Positions 53,394-63,425 of a stretch of 64,000 nucleotides of DNA are shown here, piece by piece. The notes under the pieces are model-generated. The model was not told where the DNA came from. It worked only from the letters and a program-made list of their open reading frames with translations, and did not search any database. Source of the stretch: Magnetospirillum sp. (GTDB taxonomy: Bacteria > Pseudomonadota > Alphaproteobacteria > CACIAM-22H2); contig JAPZUA010000004.1 in assembly GCA_027532905.1 (NCBI GenBank), positions 90,001 through 154,000 on the forward strand. Reading direction: 5' to 3'. The translations under genes were made by a program, and so were the position numbers. Numbering within the stretch: the stretch's first letter is position 1; the number at the start of each line of letters is the position of its first letter.

Positions 53394-54339
53394 TCCCTTC
53401 GAACAGGATCATCAGGATCGACAGCGTGATCGGCGACAGCACGGTCGAGATCAGGATCGTCGCCGACGCGCGCTCGACGAATTGTCTGTATTGCTGCGCC
53501 AGCACGAAGCACAAAGCGGCTGTCGGCAATGCCGCGAGAATGACGGCAGCCCCGCGCCAATAGGCGTCGAGCCCGAACACACCCGCAAGCCACCAGGTGG
53601 CGAGCGGCTGCACGATGAGTTTCACATAGACGAGCCAGCTCACCTCGGCGAGCTTCTTGCCGCCGACGAGCGTGCCGAGCGAACGGGTCGACAAAAACAG
53701 GCCGATCGCGAACAAAGCGGCAGGACCGGCCGCCGCCCCCAGCAGCTCGCCGAAATTCACGATGGGCTTGGGCAAGGGCGCGCCGCCGAGGTTCCATGCG
53801 AGGCCCAGCAGCGGGGCGACGACAAGGGGGCTCTTGGCGAGCCCCCTCAGCACATTGACCGCGGCCGTTGCGACATTGCCGCGGCCCGACAGATCCGCCT
53901 CGACGATCACGACCGTCGCACCTACCAGCAGCACTGTGTAGCTCACGGTCGCGATCACGGCCGGCAGCACGCCCTGCGGGCCAAACGCGGCCAAGAACAG
54001 CGGAATGCCCATATAGCCCGCATTCGAGAATGTGCCGCTGAGCAAAGCGAGTGCCGTCACCGCCGGGCGATCGCGAAACGCAACGACGCCGACGACAAGG
54101 GCGATCGCCCAGGTGATCGCAACACCGCCCATGAAGGTGGCGATAAATGGCAGATTGAAGACTTGGTCGAGCGGAACGCGCGCCGGACCCAGAAACAGCA
54201 CCGGCGGCAAGGCGAACCAATAGCAGAATTTGTTGAGCGCTTCCGAACTGTCGGGGCCCAGCACCTTGATGCGCCCGGCAAGATAGCCCGTCAGAATGAT
54301 CGCAAAAACCGGCAGGATGACGTCGAGAATGGCGCGCAT
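53368..54339 (-). CDS. AEC family (auxin efflux carrier-like) transporter
   Basis: A 323-residue integral membrane protein with about ten hydrophobic segments in two similar halves, the AEC fold. It starts MRAILDVILPVFAIILTGYLAGRIKVLGPDSSEALNKFCYWFALPPVLF, and GTFSNAGYMGIPLFLAAFG is the family NxGxxGxP motif. Bacterial members export or import small organic acids such as malonate or malate; the substrate here is unknown. The upstream open frame is discarded because it overlaps the TerB gene. Confidence 0.9.
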   Translation of the reverse strand: MRAILDVILPVFAIILTGYLAGRIKVLGPDSSEALNKFCYWFALPPVLFLGPARVPLDQVFNLPFIATFMGGVAITWAIALVVGVVAFRDRPAVTALALLSGTFSNAGYMGIPLFLAAFGPQGVLPAVIATVSYTVLLVGATVVIVEADLSGRGNVATAAVNVLRGLAKSPLVVAPLLGLAWNLGGAPLPKPIVNFGELLGAAAGPAALFAIGLFLSTRSLGTLVGGKKLAEVSWLVYVKLIVQPLATWWLAGVFGLDAYWRGAAVILAALPTAALCFVLAQQYRQFVERASATILISTVLSPITLSILMILFEGIKPAAIPG

Positions 54340-54463
54340 GATCGGAAGCGACGCTAGCCTCTCGAGCCCACAGGCGTCCACACCTGATATGCTGGTCTGG
54401 ACGGCTTGCAAACCCGTCCGCCCAGCCCCATTTGATCGGCAGCAAGAAAAGGAACACGCTCGG

Positions 54464-54886
54464 ATGCTCGCACTGCAAACCGCCTTGATCCACACGATGG
54501 TGATCGTCGCTGCCGCCGACGGCGACATGCCGGATGCCGAGCTCAAACACATGGGCAATGTCTGCCGCACTTGGCCGATCTTCCGCGGCTTCGATATCGA
54601 CACGCTGCCGGATGTGGCGCGCGAATGCGCCGTGATGCTGCAGGTCGAAAACGGCATGGAGAAAGCGCTCGCGCGCATCGGCCAGAGCCTGCGCGGGGCC
54701 ACGGGCGAGACCGCCTACTTGCTGGCCTGCGAAATGGCCGCGATCGACGGCGATGCGAACTGGCAGGAAACGCGCGTGCTGAGCCAGATGCGCACCGCAC
54801 TCGGTCTCGGGCGGCTCGAGGCCGCCTGCCTCGAGCGCGCCACGCAAGCGCGCTACCGGGCGGGCGAGCCGATCCGCTTCCAGTAA
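54464..54886 (+). CDS. TerB family tellurite-resistance-like protein
   Basis: A 140-residue all-helical TerB/DjlA-N-like protein starting MLALQTALIHTMVIVAAADGDMPDAELKHMGNVCR after an AAAAGGAA site. The two acidic metal-binding-type loops DGDMPDAEL and DGDANWQET mark the two repeats of the fold. Its cellular role is unknown; no other ter genes lie nearby. The 3' end overlaps the convergent GNAT gene by 34 nt. Confidence 0.88.
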   Translation: MLALQTALIHTMVIVAAADGDMPDAELKHMGNVCRTWPIFRGFDIDTLPDVARECAVMLQVENGMEKALARIGQSLRGATGETAYLLACEMAAIDGDANWQETRVLSQMRTALGLGRLEAACLERATQARYRAGEPIRFQ

Positions 54887-55383
54887 AGCTTGGTGCCGGT
54901 GAGGCCGCCCTGCGGCTTCAGCGCGAAACCGGGAATCTCGCCCGCAAAGCTGAAACCGCATTTTTCGTAGAGGCCCGAAGCGCCTTCCTCGCTCGCCGTG
55001 TCGAGTACAAGCAGCGTGCGCCCGCGTTCGACCGCCAGCTTTTCGGCCGTTTCCAGCAATGCGCGCGCAACGCCGCGCCCGCGCCAGGCCACGCGCGTCA
55101 TCATCTTCGCGATCTCGGCGCGGTGCGGCTGGTTGGGCGGCAGATCGAGCAGGAGCGAGACCGTGCCGACGATGCAGTCATCCGCCCAAGCGCCCAACAC
55201 AACGCGGCCCCCACGCGCGGCGGCCGCAAGTGCGCCGTCCCAAAATGCTGCCGCGTCGCTGGGTGCGAGCGGATGCATGAACCCGACCGAGCCGCCATGC
55301 GCCACGGTTTCGACCAGCGCCTCGCAGAGCATTGCGTGCGTGGCAGGCTCCGACTCAAGCGGGCGAATTTCGAAGTTCGGCAT
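54853..55383 (-). CDS. GNAT family N-acetyltransferase
   Basis: A 176-residue acetyltransferase with the acetyl-CoA motif RVAWRGRGVARALLETAEKLAVERG (about 113-137) and the C-terminal LVLDTASEEGASGLYEKCGFSFAGEIPGF block. The substrate is unknown; similar members acetylate small metabolites or antibiotics. It is convergent with the TerB gene and is the next gene after the groESL terminator on the same strand. Confidence 0.9.
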   Translation of the reverse strand: MPNFEIRPLESEPATHAMLCEALVETVAHGGSVGFMHPLAPSDAAAFWDGALAAAARGGRVVLGAWADDCIVGTVSLLLDLPPNQPHRAEIAKMMTRVAWRGRGVARALLETAEKLAVERGRTLLVLDTASEEGASGLYEKCGFSFAGEIPGFALKPQGGLTGTKLYWKRIGSPAR

Positions 55384-55477
55384 GGCTTGAGCTTAGCCAA
55401 CGCGCGGCGGGATCGAAACCAGGATTGAAAGCACGCCGCGACAAAGCCCGAGACGGGCACATCTGGCGCCCGCGAAC

Positions 55478-55510
55478 AAAAAAGGGCCGCCGTTCGCACG
55501 GCGACCCTTT
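55478..55510 (-). terminator. Rho-independent terminator of groESL
   Basis: Read leftward: GGGTCGCCGT, loop GCGA, ACGGCGGCCC, then six T. The 10-bp stem has one G-T pair. It begins about 30 nt after the groEL stop. Confidence 0.88.
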
Positions 55511-55539
55511 CCGTATTCAGCCTTGGAAGCGGGCTGGGC

Positions 55540-57198
<1,659 letters not shown>

Positions 57199-57516
57199 TC
57201 AGGCGGCCTTCTTGGCCGGCGCGGCGGCACCTTCGAGGGTGCCCAGGATGTCGCTTTCTTTCATGATCAACAGCTCCTGGCCGTCGATCTTCACTTCCGT
57301 GCCCGACCACTTGCCGAACAGGATGCGGTCGCCCGCCTTGACCGACATGGCAATGAGCTCGCCCTTGTCGTTGCGAGCACCCGGGCCCACGGCCAGCACT
57401 TCGCCCTGCATCGGCTTTTCCTTGGCCGTATCGGGGATGATGATGCCGCCGGCGGTCTTCGTTTCTTCCTCGACGCGGCGCACGACCACGCGATCATGAA
57501 GGGGTTTGAATTTCAT
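57199..57516 (-). CDS. groES: Co-chaperonin GroES (10 kDa)
   Basis: Heptameric lid for GroEL. The 105-residue protein starts [35 protein letters not shown] at 57516 after an AGGGAGAA site. The mobile loop ([14 protein letters not shown]) that contacts GroEL and the conserved [15 protein letters not shown] are present. An Ala/Lys tail ends it. CIRCE and an RpoH-type promoter lie directly upstream. Confidence 0.98.
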   Translation of the reverse strand: MKFKPLHDRVVVRRVEEETKTAGGIIIPDTAKEKPMQGEVLAVGPGARNDKGELIAMSVKAGDRILFGKWSGTEVKIDGQELLIMKESDILGTLEGAAAPAKKAA

Positions 57517-57534
57517 CGGTTCGTTCTCCCTGAA

Positions 57535-57561
57535 TTGGCACTCGCTTGGTGCGAGTGCCAA
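57535..57561. promoter_or_regulatory. CIRCE operator (HrcA binding site)
   Basis: TTGGCACTC, nine spacer bases, GAGTGCCAA: a perfect 9-bp inverted repeat matching CIRCE, 18 nt upstream of groES. HrcA binds it and represses the operon until heat shock. Confidence 0.95.
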
Positions 57562-57563
57562 TG

Positions 57564-57592
57564 CAAATAGGGAATGTCGGCGGCACCGTCAA
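57564..57592 (-). promoter_or_regulatory. RpoH-type heat-shock promoter of groESL
   Basis: On the minus strand CCTTGACG (-35; core hexamer 57587-57592) is followed after 17 nt by TATTTG preceded by CCC, matching the alphaproteobacterial RpoH pattern CTTG ... C-TAT-T. The predicted start falls within or next to CIRCE, giving dual control. Confidence 0.7.
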
Positions 57593-57720
57593 GGGGTTGG
57601 CAGCACTCGCCGGAACATGCTGCTAATACACTGATTTATATATTGAAAATGGACTATGACAGTCGCACACTTGTTGCATGGCCCGCGTGACTAGGGCTAT
57701 CGAACAGGAGGTGTAAGATC

Positions 57721-57984
57721 ATGTCGGATTTTGCGCGTCAACTCGAAGACTACCGGCTTACCACAGCCGAGATCCTCTATCGCATGCCGGACCATCCCTC
57801 GGTGCTGCAGACGTTTGTTTGGCAGGATTTGGATCTAGCGCCGAAATTTCCAGTCCTGCAGAAGTTTCTCGATTTCTGGGAGAAAAACCTCGACGGGCGC
57901 CTGTTCAAGGTGCGCGTCGCGCACAGCACGTTGATCCGACCGGCCGAGTTCCGGCTCAACGCGCATCTCGCAACGCTGCACTAA
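57721..57984 (+). CDS. Usg family protein
   Basis: An 87-residue alphaproteobacterial protein of the Usg family, starting MSDFARQLEDYRLTTAEILYRMPDHPSVLQTFVWQDLDLAPKFP, with the conserved LDFWEKNLDGRLFKVRVAHS. A perfect AGGAGGT site precedes the ATG. Biochemical function is unknown; the name comes from a gene once noted near a phage-type locus. It is divergent from groESL and convergent with the ferredoxin reductase gene, 7 nt away. Confidence 0.9.
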   Translation: MSDFARQLEDYRLTTAEILYRMPDHPSVLQTFVWQDLDLAPKFPVLQKFLDFWEKNLDGRLFKVRVAHSTLIRPAEFRLNAHLATLH

Positions 57985-57991
57985 ACGCGCG

Positions 57992-58765
57992 TCACTTTTC
58001 GACGAAGGCGCGCTCGACCACATATGTTGCGGCGTTGGCCGAGTTGCCTTCGACGAACCCGCGCGCCTGCAGGATTGCCACAAAATCGGCCAGCAGCGAC
58101 GGGCTGCCGCAGATCATCGCGCGGTCGTGGGCCGCATCGAGTGCGGGCAGACCCAAATCTTGCTCGATTTTGCCTGCATCGATCAGATCGGTCACGCGGC
58201 CCTGGTTGCGGAACCCCTCGCGCGTGACGGTCGGGTAGTAGAGCAGCTGTTGCGACACGAGCTCGCCGATCAGCTCGTGCTGCGGCAGTTCTTTTTCGAT
58301 CAGGTCGGCATAGGCAAGCTCGGCCACTTCGCGGCAGCCATGCAGCAGCACGACGCGCTCGAATTTTTCGTACGTGGCCGGATCGCGGATGATGCTCATG
58401 AACGGCGCCAAGCCCGTACCCGTGCCTACGAGATACAGATTGCGGCCGGCCACCAGATTGTCGATCACCAGCGTGCCCGTGCATTTGCGGCCGACCAAAA
58501 TCTTGTCGCCGGGCACGATCTTGCACAGATGCTGGGTGAGCGGGCCGTCGGGCACTTTGATGCTCAGGAATTCGAGATGCTCTTCGTAATTGGCGCTGAC
58601 CACCGAATAGGCACGCATCAAGGGCTTGCCGCCGATCGGCAAGCCGATCATGACGAACTGGCCGTTCAGAAAGCGGAAGGTCGGCTCGCGTCGCGTGGTG
58701 AAGGAGAAAAGCCGTTCGGTCCAATGGTGGACGGTCAGAACTTCGGCATCGAAAAAAGCGCTCAT
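57992..58765 (-). CDS. fpr: Ferredoxin-NADP+ reductase (bacterial type, FPR)
   Basis: FAD enzyme exchanging electrons between NADPH and ferredoxin or flavodoxin, important in oxidative-stress response and iron-sulfur work. The 257-residue protein starts MSAFFDAEVLTVHHWTERLFSFTTRREP after an AAGGAC site. The FAD motif RAYSVVSANYEEHLEF and the NADP motif LVGTGTGLAPFMSIIRD are intact, and it ends with VVERAFVEK, the C-terminal extension typical of this subclass. It lies 31 nt downstream of the MarR gene, possibly in one unit. Confidence 0.95.
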   Translation of the reverse strand: MSAFFDAEVLTVHHWTERLFSFTTRREPTFRFLNGQFVMIGLPIGGKPLMRAYSVVSANYEEHLEFLSIKVPDGPLTQHLCKIVPGDKILVGRKCTGTLVIDNLVAGRNLYLVGTGTGLAPFMSIIRDPATYEKFERVVLLHGCREVAELAYADLIEKELPQHELIGELVSQQLLYYPTVTREGFRNQGRVTDLIDAGKIEQDLGLPALDAAHDRAMICGSPSLLADFVAILQARGFVEGNSANAATYVVERAFVEK

Positions 58766-58796
58766 CGGGTTTTTGCGTCCTTGGAAATCCGTCGTA

Positions 58797-59300
58797 TCAG
58801 ACAAGACCGGAGAGTTTCTGCAGCAGCAACGCAAGGGTCGCTCGCTCGCGCGCATCGAGCGGGGCGAGCGTGGTTTGCGAAACCTCTTCGACCTTCACGA
58901 TCGCGTTTTTGGTAAGGGCCAGGCCCGCAGGGGTCAAACGCAGCAGCGTGGCGCGGCGATCCGAGGGGTCGGCGCGCCGCTCGATCAGATTGCGCGCCAT
59001 CAGCCGCTGGATGACGCCCTGGATCGTCGCCGGATCCATCGCCGTTTGGCGGCCGAGCAGATTCTGCGACACTTCGCCGCGCTCGCCGATTTTGGCCAAC
59101 GCCGCGAACTGCGTTGGCGTGAGATCGAGTGCCCCCAGACCCTTTTCGAAATTCGCCACGTGGCGCTGGTGCGAGCGGCGCAGCAAATGGCCGATATGCT
59201 GCTCGAGCGCATAGTCCGACTCCAAACGCAGCGGTGCGCCGGCGACGGCAGGCGCAGCGAGCGGTTTGGCAACGGCAAGGCGACGCGCGGCTGTCTTCAT
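58797..59300 (-). CDS. MarR family transcriptional regulator
   Basis: A 167-residue winged-helix regulator. Helical dimer region (LEQHIGHLLRRSHQRHVANFEKGL), recognition helix region (QNLLGRQTAMDPATIQGVIQRLMARNLI) and the wing (RADPSDRRATLLRLTPAG) are canonical for MarR. The ATG at 59300 has a nearby GAGG, so it is preferred to the ATG at 59369. Target and ligand are unknown; its divergent position to heme A synthase and upstream of fpr suggests one of these. A GTGCGTACG-type palindrome (about 59322-59332) lies upstream and could be its operator. Confidence 0.92.
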   Translation of the reverse strand: MKTAARRLAVAKPLAAPAVAGAPLRLESDYALEQHIGHLLRRSHQRHVANFEKGLGALDLTPTQFAALAKIGERGEVSQNLLGRQTAMDPATIQGVIQRLMARNLIERRADPSDRRATLLRLTPAGLALTKNAIVKVEEVSQTTLAPLDARERATLALLLQKLSGLV

Positions 59301-59406
59301 GGGCCTCGGGAGCTTTGTTTGTGTGCGTACGTTTCTCGCGACGGGGCTGTAAAAGTCAAGCCCGGACACACTGGCGGCGCGTGGCTTTTGGGTCTATGTC
59401 CCTGGC

Positions 59407-60456
59407 ATGATCGATATCGCCGCCCCTGCCAGCGCCTTGCTGCGCGCGTCCGCAAAGACCGCCGATCGCACGATCGCGCACTGGCTATTTGCGTGCTGCG
59501 CGATGATTTTTGCGATGGTCGTGATCGGCGGCATCACGCGCTTGACCGAATCCGGCCTGTCGATCGTCGAATGGCGCCCGGTCTCGGGCATCCTACCCCC
59601 GCTCCGCGAAGCGGCATGGCAGGCCGAGTTCGACAAATACCGCCAGATCGACCAGTACCGGCTCATGAATGCCGGCATGAGCCTCGAGGCTTTCAAGACG
59701 ATCTATTTCTGGGAGTGGTTCCACCGTTTCTGGGGCCGGCTCATCGGGATCGTGTTTGCGGTGCCGTTTTTCTGGTTCGTGCTGCGCGGCCAATTGCGCG
59801 GACGCCAGGCGGTGAAATTGTTTGCCCTTTTCTGCCTCGGCGGCCTGCAAGGGTTGATCGGCTGGTGGATGGTCTCAAGCGGCCTCAAGCCCGACATGCT
59901 GGCGGTCAGCCAATATCGTCTCGCCACGCATTTGAGTTTGGCGCTCGCTTTGTATTTGGGCTTGCTGTGGACCGCGTTGGGGCTGCGCTTCGGCCCGAGC
60001 CCGGGCAGCCCGGCCGGCTTTGCTGTGCTGGCCCTCGTCTTCACGACCGCGATGGCCGGTGCCTTCGTGGCCGGGCTCGATGCGGGGCTCGCCTACAATA
60101 CATTCCCGCTGATGGACGGCGCTTTGGTTCCGCCCGGCTACGGCGACATCGCACCCTTCTGGAGAAACCTGTTCGAAAACCATGCGACGGTGCAGTTCAA
60201 CCATCGCTGGCTCGGCATTGCGAGCCTCGTGGCGCTAAGTCTGCTCGCGTGGCGGCTGTTCAAATCAGTGCCGCGCGCGGCAATCGCGATGGCGCTTGCA
60301 GGGGCAGCGCAAGTCGCCCTCGGCATTGCGACGTTGCTGCTATGGGTCCCGATCCCGTTGGCTGCCGCCCATCAGGCGGGCTCGGTCGTACTGCTGACGG
60401 CCGTCGCCGTGGCCGTGCATGCGGCAGGGCTAAAGCAAGCTCAGCGCAAAGAGTAG
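59407..60456 (+). CDS. ctaA: Heme A synthase (COX15/CtaA type 2)
   Basis: Oxidises heme O to heme A for aa3-type cytochrome oxidase. The 349-residue polytopic protein has eight hydrophobic segments and the four heme-ligand histidines in EWFHRFWGR, ATHLSL, QFNHRWLG and AAHQAGS. The early RLTESGLSIVEWRPVSGILPPL motif is diagnostic of the alphaproteobacterial and mitochondrial type. The presence of this gene indicates an aerobic aa3 oxidase in the organism. Its 3' end overlaps the convergent znuB gene by 27 nt. Confidence 0.96.
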   Translation: MIDIAAPASALLRASAKTADRTIAHWLFACCAMIFAMVVIGGITRLTESGLSIVEWRPVSGILPPLREAAWQAEFDKYRQIDQYRLMNAGMSLEAFKTIYFWEWFHRFWGRLIGIVFAVPFFWFVLRGQLRGRQAVKLFALFCLGGLQGLIGWWMVSSGLKPDMLAVSQYRLATHLSLALALYLGLLWTALGLRFGPSPGSPAGFAVLALVFTTAMAGAFVAGLDAGLAYNTFPLMDGALVPPGYGDIAPFWRNLFENHATVQFNHRWLGIASLVALSLLAWRLFKSVPRAAIAMALAGAAQVALGIATLLLWVPIPLAAAHQAGSVVLLTAVAVAVHAAGLKQAQRKE

Positions 60457-61200
60457 GCTTGCGGTCAGCACCACCGACGGCCCCGACGGCGTATCGAGCA
60501 GCAGCGAAGCGCCGAGCCCGCCCGCGACGGCGAGCGCACCGATCGCTGCCGCCCCGATCGCCATCTGCTCGGGGCTGCGCGCAAAACGCCGTGCTGCCGC
60601 GGCCGGGATGATCAGCAGCGCCGTCACGAGCAGAGCGCCGACGATCTTGGCGGCGACGGCCACGACGAGGGCGAGCAGCAGCACGAAACAAAGCCGCACG
60701 TGGCCCACGCGCGTGCCCTCGACGGCCGCAAGATCGGCGTGCACCGTCGTCGCCAAAAGCGGGCGCCAAAGTGCGGCAAGGCCGCCAAGCGCCACCAAAG
60801 CGCCGCCCCAGATCCAGATGAGATCGCTCGGCGCCACGGCCAAAAGATCGCCGAACAGATAGCCGATCAGATCGACGCGCACGTTGTCGAGAAACGACAG
60901 CACCACGAGCCCAGCCGACAGCGCCGTAAAGGCCGAAATCGAAAGGAGCGTATCGGGTGCCAACCGCGAGCGTGCAAGCAATCCCGTCAACGCGAGTGCA
61001 AACGCGACGCACATCGCGACCATGCCGAGATTGACGTCGACATGCAGCAGGAAGCCCAGCGCCACGCCGAGCAAGGCCGAGTGCGCAAGCGCATCGCCGA
61101 AAAACGCCATGCGCCGCCACAAGACGAAACTGCCGAGCGGGCCTGCGATCGCGGCCAGCCCCAGCCCCGCCGCCAAGGCGCGCCACACAAAATCATCCAT
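60430..61200 (-). CDS. znuB: Zinc ABC transporter permease ZnuB
   Basis: A 256-residue permease of the ABC-3 manganese/zinc family with eight or so membrane segments. It starts MDDFVWRALAAGLGLAAIAGPLGSFVLWRRMAFFGDALAHSALLG, where the FGDALAHSALLGVALG coupling motif is typical. The start at 61200 overlaps the znuC stop by 8 nt; an ATG at 61212 is an alternative. It forms the zinc importer with ZnuC and ZnuA. Confidence 0.94.
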   Translation of the reverse strand: MDDFVWRALAAGLGLAAIAGPLGSFVLWRRMAFFGDALAHSALLGVALGFLLHVDVNLGMVAMCVAFALALTGLLARSRLAPDTLLSISAFTALSAGLVVLSFLDNVRVDLIGYLFGDLLAVAPSDLIWIWGGALVALGGLAALWRPLLATTVHADLAAVEGTRVGHVRLCFVLLLALVVAVAAKIVGALLVTALLIIPAAAARRFARSPEQMAIGAAAIGALAVAGGLGASLLLDTPSGPSVVLTASLLFALSLL

Positions 61201-61972
61201 GGCGATGTCCATGCGGGCTGTGCCCCTGCGGGCTGTGATCGTGTGCGGGATCGGCGCACACCGCATGTTCGTGGTCGTGGCTGTGGCGATAGACGGCAAC
61301 GCTCGCCGCCCCGCGCGCGCCGAACAAAGCTGCAAAAGCAGGATCGTTGCCCAGCGAAGCAGGCTTTCCGGTGCAGCACACATGGCCGTTCAGGCACACG
61401 ACGCGGTCGGCGCGCGCCATCACGAGATGCAGATCGTGGCTCACCAGAAGCACGCCGCAGCCATGTCGCGCCACGACGCGCGCCAAAAGATCGTAGAGCG
61501 CGTCTTGGCCCGTCACGTCTACGCCCTGGGCCGGCTCGTCGAGTACCAGAAGCTGCGGTCGGCGCAGCAGCGCGCGCGCCAGCAACGCGCGCTGGAACTC
61601 GCCGCCCGACAAGGCTTGGATGGGTGCCTCGAGCCGAGCGGCAATGCCCGTCTCGGCGAGTGAAGCGGCGATCTCTGTTTTTGTGTAACGCCCGGCCAAG
61701 CCCACAAATCGCGCCACACTAAGCGGCAGATTGGCGTCGATTTCGATCTTCTGCGGCATGTAGCCGATCGTGAGACCGGGCTTGCGCACCACATTCCCGG
61801 CATCCGCCGCCTCAAGCCCCAACAATATGCGCAAGAGCACGGTTTTGCCGGCCCCGTTGGGACCGATCAGCGTGACGATCTCGCCTTGTGCAACGGCAAT
61901 GTCCACGTCCGACAGCACGCGTCGTGCGTCGTAGGCTTTGGCAAGACCGCGCGCATCAATGAGAGTGGTCAC
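61193..61972 (-). CDS. znuC: Zinc ABC transporter ATPase ZnuC with histidine-rich tail
   Basis: A 259-residue ATPase with Walker A GPNGAGKTVLL, signature LSGGEFQRALLARALL, Walker B LLVLDEPAQGVDV and the switch histidine LLVSHDLHLVM. The C-terminus adds about 30 residues with ten histidines (HSHDHEHAVC ... HSPHGHRHG) likely to bind zinc. The start is a GTG at 61972 overlapping the zur stop as GTGA. The open frame further upstream overlaps zur and is rejected. Confidence 0.95.
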   Translation of the reverse strand: MTTLIDARGLAKAYDARRVLSDVDIAVAQGEIVTLIGPNGAGKTVLLRILLGLEAADAGNVVRKPGLTIGYMPQKIEIDANLPLSVARFVGLAGRYTKTEIAASLAETGIAARLEAPIQALSGGEFQRALLARALLRRPQLLVLDEPAQGVDVTGQDALYDLLARVVARHGCGVLLVSHDLHLVMARADRVVCLNGHVCCTGKPASLGNDPAFAALFGARGAASVAVYRHSHDHEHAVCADPAHDHSPQGHSPHGHRHG

Positions 61973-62454
61973 GCGGTCTGGCACGCCGCACAAAGGCCCA
62001 TGGCTTCGACCGTCCGCCGCTCGACCGCGAAGCCCGCGCGCTTGGCATGGCGGTCGATCGCGGTTGCGATATCGGATTCTTCGAGCTCGGCCGCCGTTCC
62101 GCACTGACGGCAAATCAGAAACTGCGCCGCATGGTCGGAAGCCGGATGCGCGCAGCCCAAATACGCGTTCAACGATTCCACGCGATGCACGAGGCCTAGG
62201 GCCAACAGAAATTCGAGCGCGCGATAGACCGTGGGCGGAGCGGCCGAGCGCCCGTCGGCGCGCAGACTGTCGAGCAGCGCGTAGGCGCCGACCGGCCGGT
62301 GGCTCGCCCACACGAGTTCGAGCACGCGCTTGCGCACGGGCGTGAGCTTTTCGCCGCGCGCTTTGCACACGGCTTCGGCCGTGGACAAGGCGGTGTGCAC
62401 ACATTTGCGATGATCGTGTTTGCCGGGGTCGCGTGCAGGGGCGTTGCGTTTCAT
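61969..62454 (-). CDS. zur: Zinc uptake regulator Zur (Fur family)
   Basis: A 161-residue Fur-family repressor. HTH region (LTPVRKRVLELVWASHRPVGAYALLDSL ... PPTVYRALEFLLALGLVHRVES) and the structural zinc cysteines ICRQCG and GLCAACQ are present. Its coupling to znuC and znuB identifies it as Zur rather than Fur. It probably represses the divergent znuA promoter and its own operon when zinc is replete. Confidence 0.93.
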   Translation of the reverse strand: MKRNAPARDPGKHDHRKCVHTALSTAEAVCKARGEKLTPVRKRVLELVWASHRPVGAYALLDSLRADGRSAAPPTVYRALEFLLALGLVHRVESLNAYLGCAHPASDHAAQFLICRQCGTAAELEESDIATAIDRHAKRAGFAVERRTVEAMGLCAACQTA

Positions 62455-62460
62455 GGTATT

Positions 62461-62496
62461 GTTATACTATAACCGATGCCTCTGTTATACTATTTC
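62461..62496. promoter_or_regulatory. Two Zur-box-like palindromes between zur and znuA
   Basis: GTTATACTATAAC (62461-62473) is a perfect palindrome around a central C. A second copy, GTTATACTATTTC (62484-62496), repeats its first ten bases 23 nt away. AT-rich GTTATA-N-TATAAC palindromes are the form of alphaproteobacterial Zur boxes. They fill the 56-nt gap between the two divergent starts. Confidence 0.85.
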
Positions 62497-62510
62497 ATTG
62501 ACGAGGCAAA

Positions 62511-63425
62511 ATGCGCTTCCTTCCGATCTTGGCTGCAATGCTCTGTCTGCTCGGCACGCCGCTTGGTGCCCAACCGCGCGTGGTCGCGAGTTTCCCGGCG
62601 ATCCAGTCGATCGTGGCAGGCGTGATGGACGGCATCGCAACGCCCGAAACGGTCGTCAAAGGCGGGGCGTCGCCGCACGTCTATGCGCTGCGCCCGGGCG
62701 ATGCGCGCCTGCTTGAAACCGCCGATCTGGTGGTGTGGGTGGGCCCCGCTTTCGAATCTCAGATGGCGCGTGCACTCCGCGCCCTCGGCCCCAAGACGCG
62801 CCAGATCCTGTGGGCCGACCTGCCCGGCACGGTGCTGCTGGCCGCACGCGAAGGTGGCCCGTGGGAAGGCCATTCGCATGCGCACGGCCATGCACACGCC
62901 GAAACACGCAACGACGGGCATCTTTTTCTCGATCCGCGCAATGCGATCGTGCTTGCCGGTGCGACGGCCGCAGCCTTGGCCGAGATCGATCCCGCCAACG
63001 CGCAGCGCTATCGCGCCAATGCCGCGCGCGTGACGGCCAATCTGGAAGCGCTCGACACGAAGCTCGGAGCGACGCTGCGCCCGCTTGCCGGCAAGCCCTT
63101 CATCGTGTTCCACGACGCCTTGCAGTATTTCGAAACGCGCTATGGCCTGACGCCCGCGGGCTCGATCACGGTCAGTCCCGAACGCCGGCCGGGCGCCCAA
63201 CGCCTGCAGCGCATCCGCGAGCGCATACGCCGCGCGCAAGCGATCTGCGTATTCGCCGAACCGCAATTCGAGCCGAGCCTCGTTGCGACAGTCGTCGAGG
63301 GGACGTCGGCGCGCGTGGCGACGATCGACTATGTCGGCGTTGGGATTGCCTCCGGCAAAGACGCCTACGCAGCGATCTTGACCAAACTCGCCGACGATTT
63401 GGCCGGGTGCCTCAAGGCTTCTTGA
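62511..63425 (+). CDS. znuA: Zinc ABC transporter substrate-binding protein ZnuA
   Basis: A 304-residue periplasmic zinc-binding protein. A signal peptide (MRFLPILAAMLCLLGTPLGAQ) precedes the cluster A-I fold with metal-ligand histidines in GGASPHVYALRP, DGHLFLDPRNA and IVFHDALQYFE, and a histidine-rich loop GHSHAHGHAHAETR. It is transcribed divergently from zur-znuC-znuB across the Zur boxes. Its stop overlaps the end of the convergent mutY by 14 nt. Confidence 0.95.
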   Translation: MRFLPILAAMLCLLGTPLGAQPRVVASFPAIQSIVAGVMDGIATPETVVKGGASPHVYALRPGDARLLETADLVVWVGPAFESQMARALRALGPKTRQILWADLPGTVLLAAREGGPWEGHSHAHGHAHAETRNDGHLFLDPRNAIVLAGATAAALAEIDPANAQRYRANAARVTANLEALDTKLGATLRPLAGKPFIVFHDALQYFETRYGLTPAGSITVSPERRPGAQRLQRIRERIRRAQAICVFAEPQFEPSLVATVVEGTSARVATIDYVGVGIASGKDAYAAILTKLADDLAGCLKAS

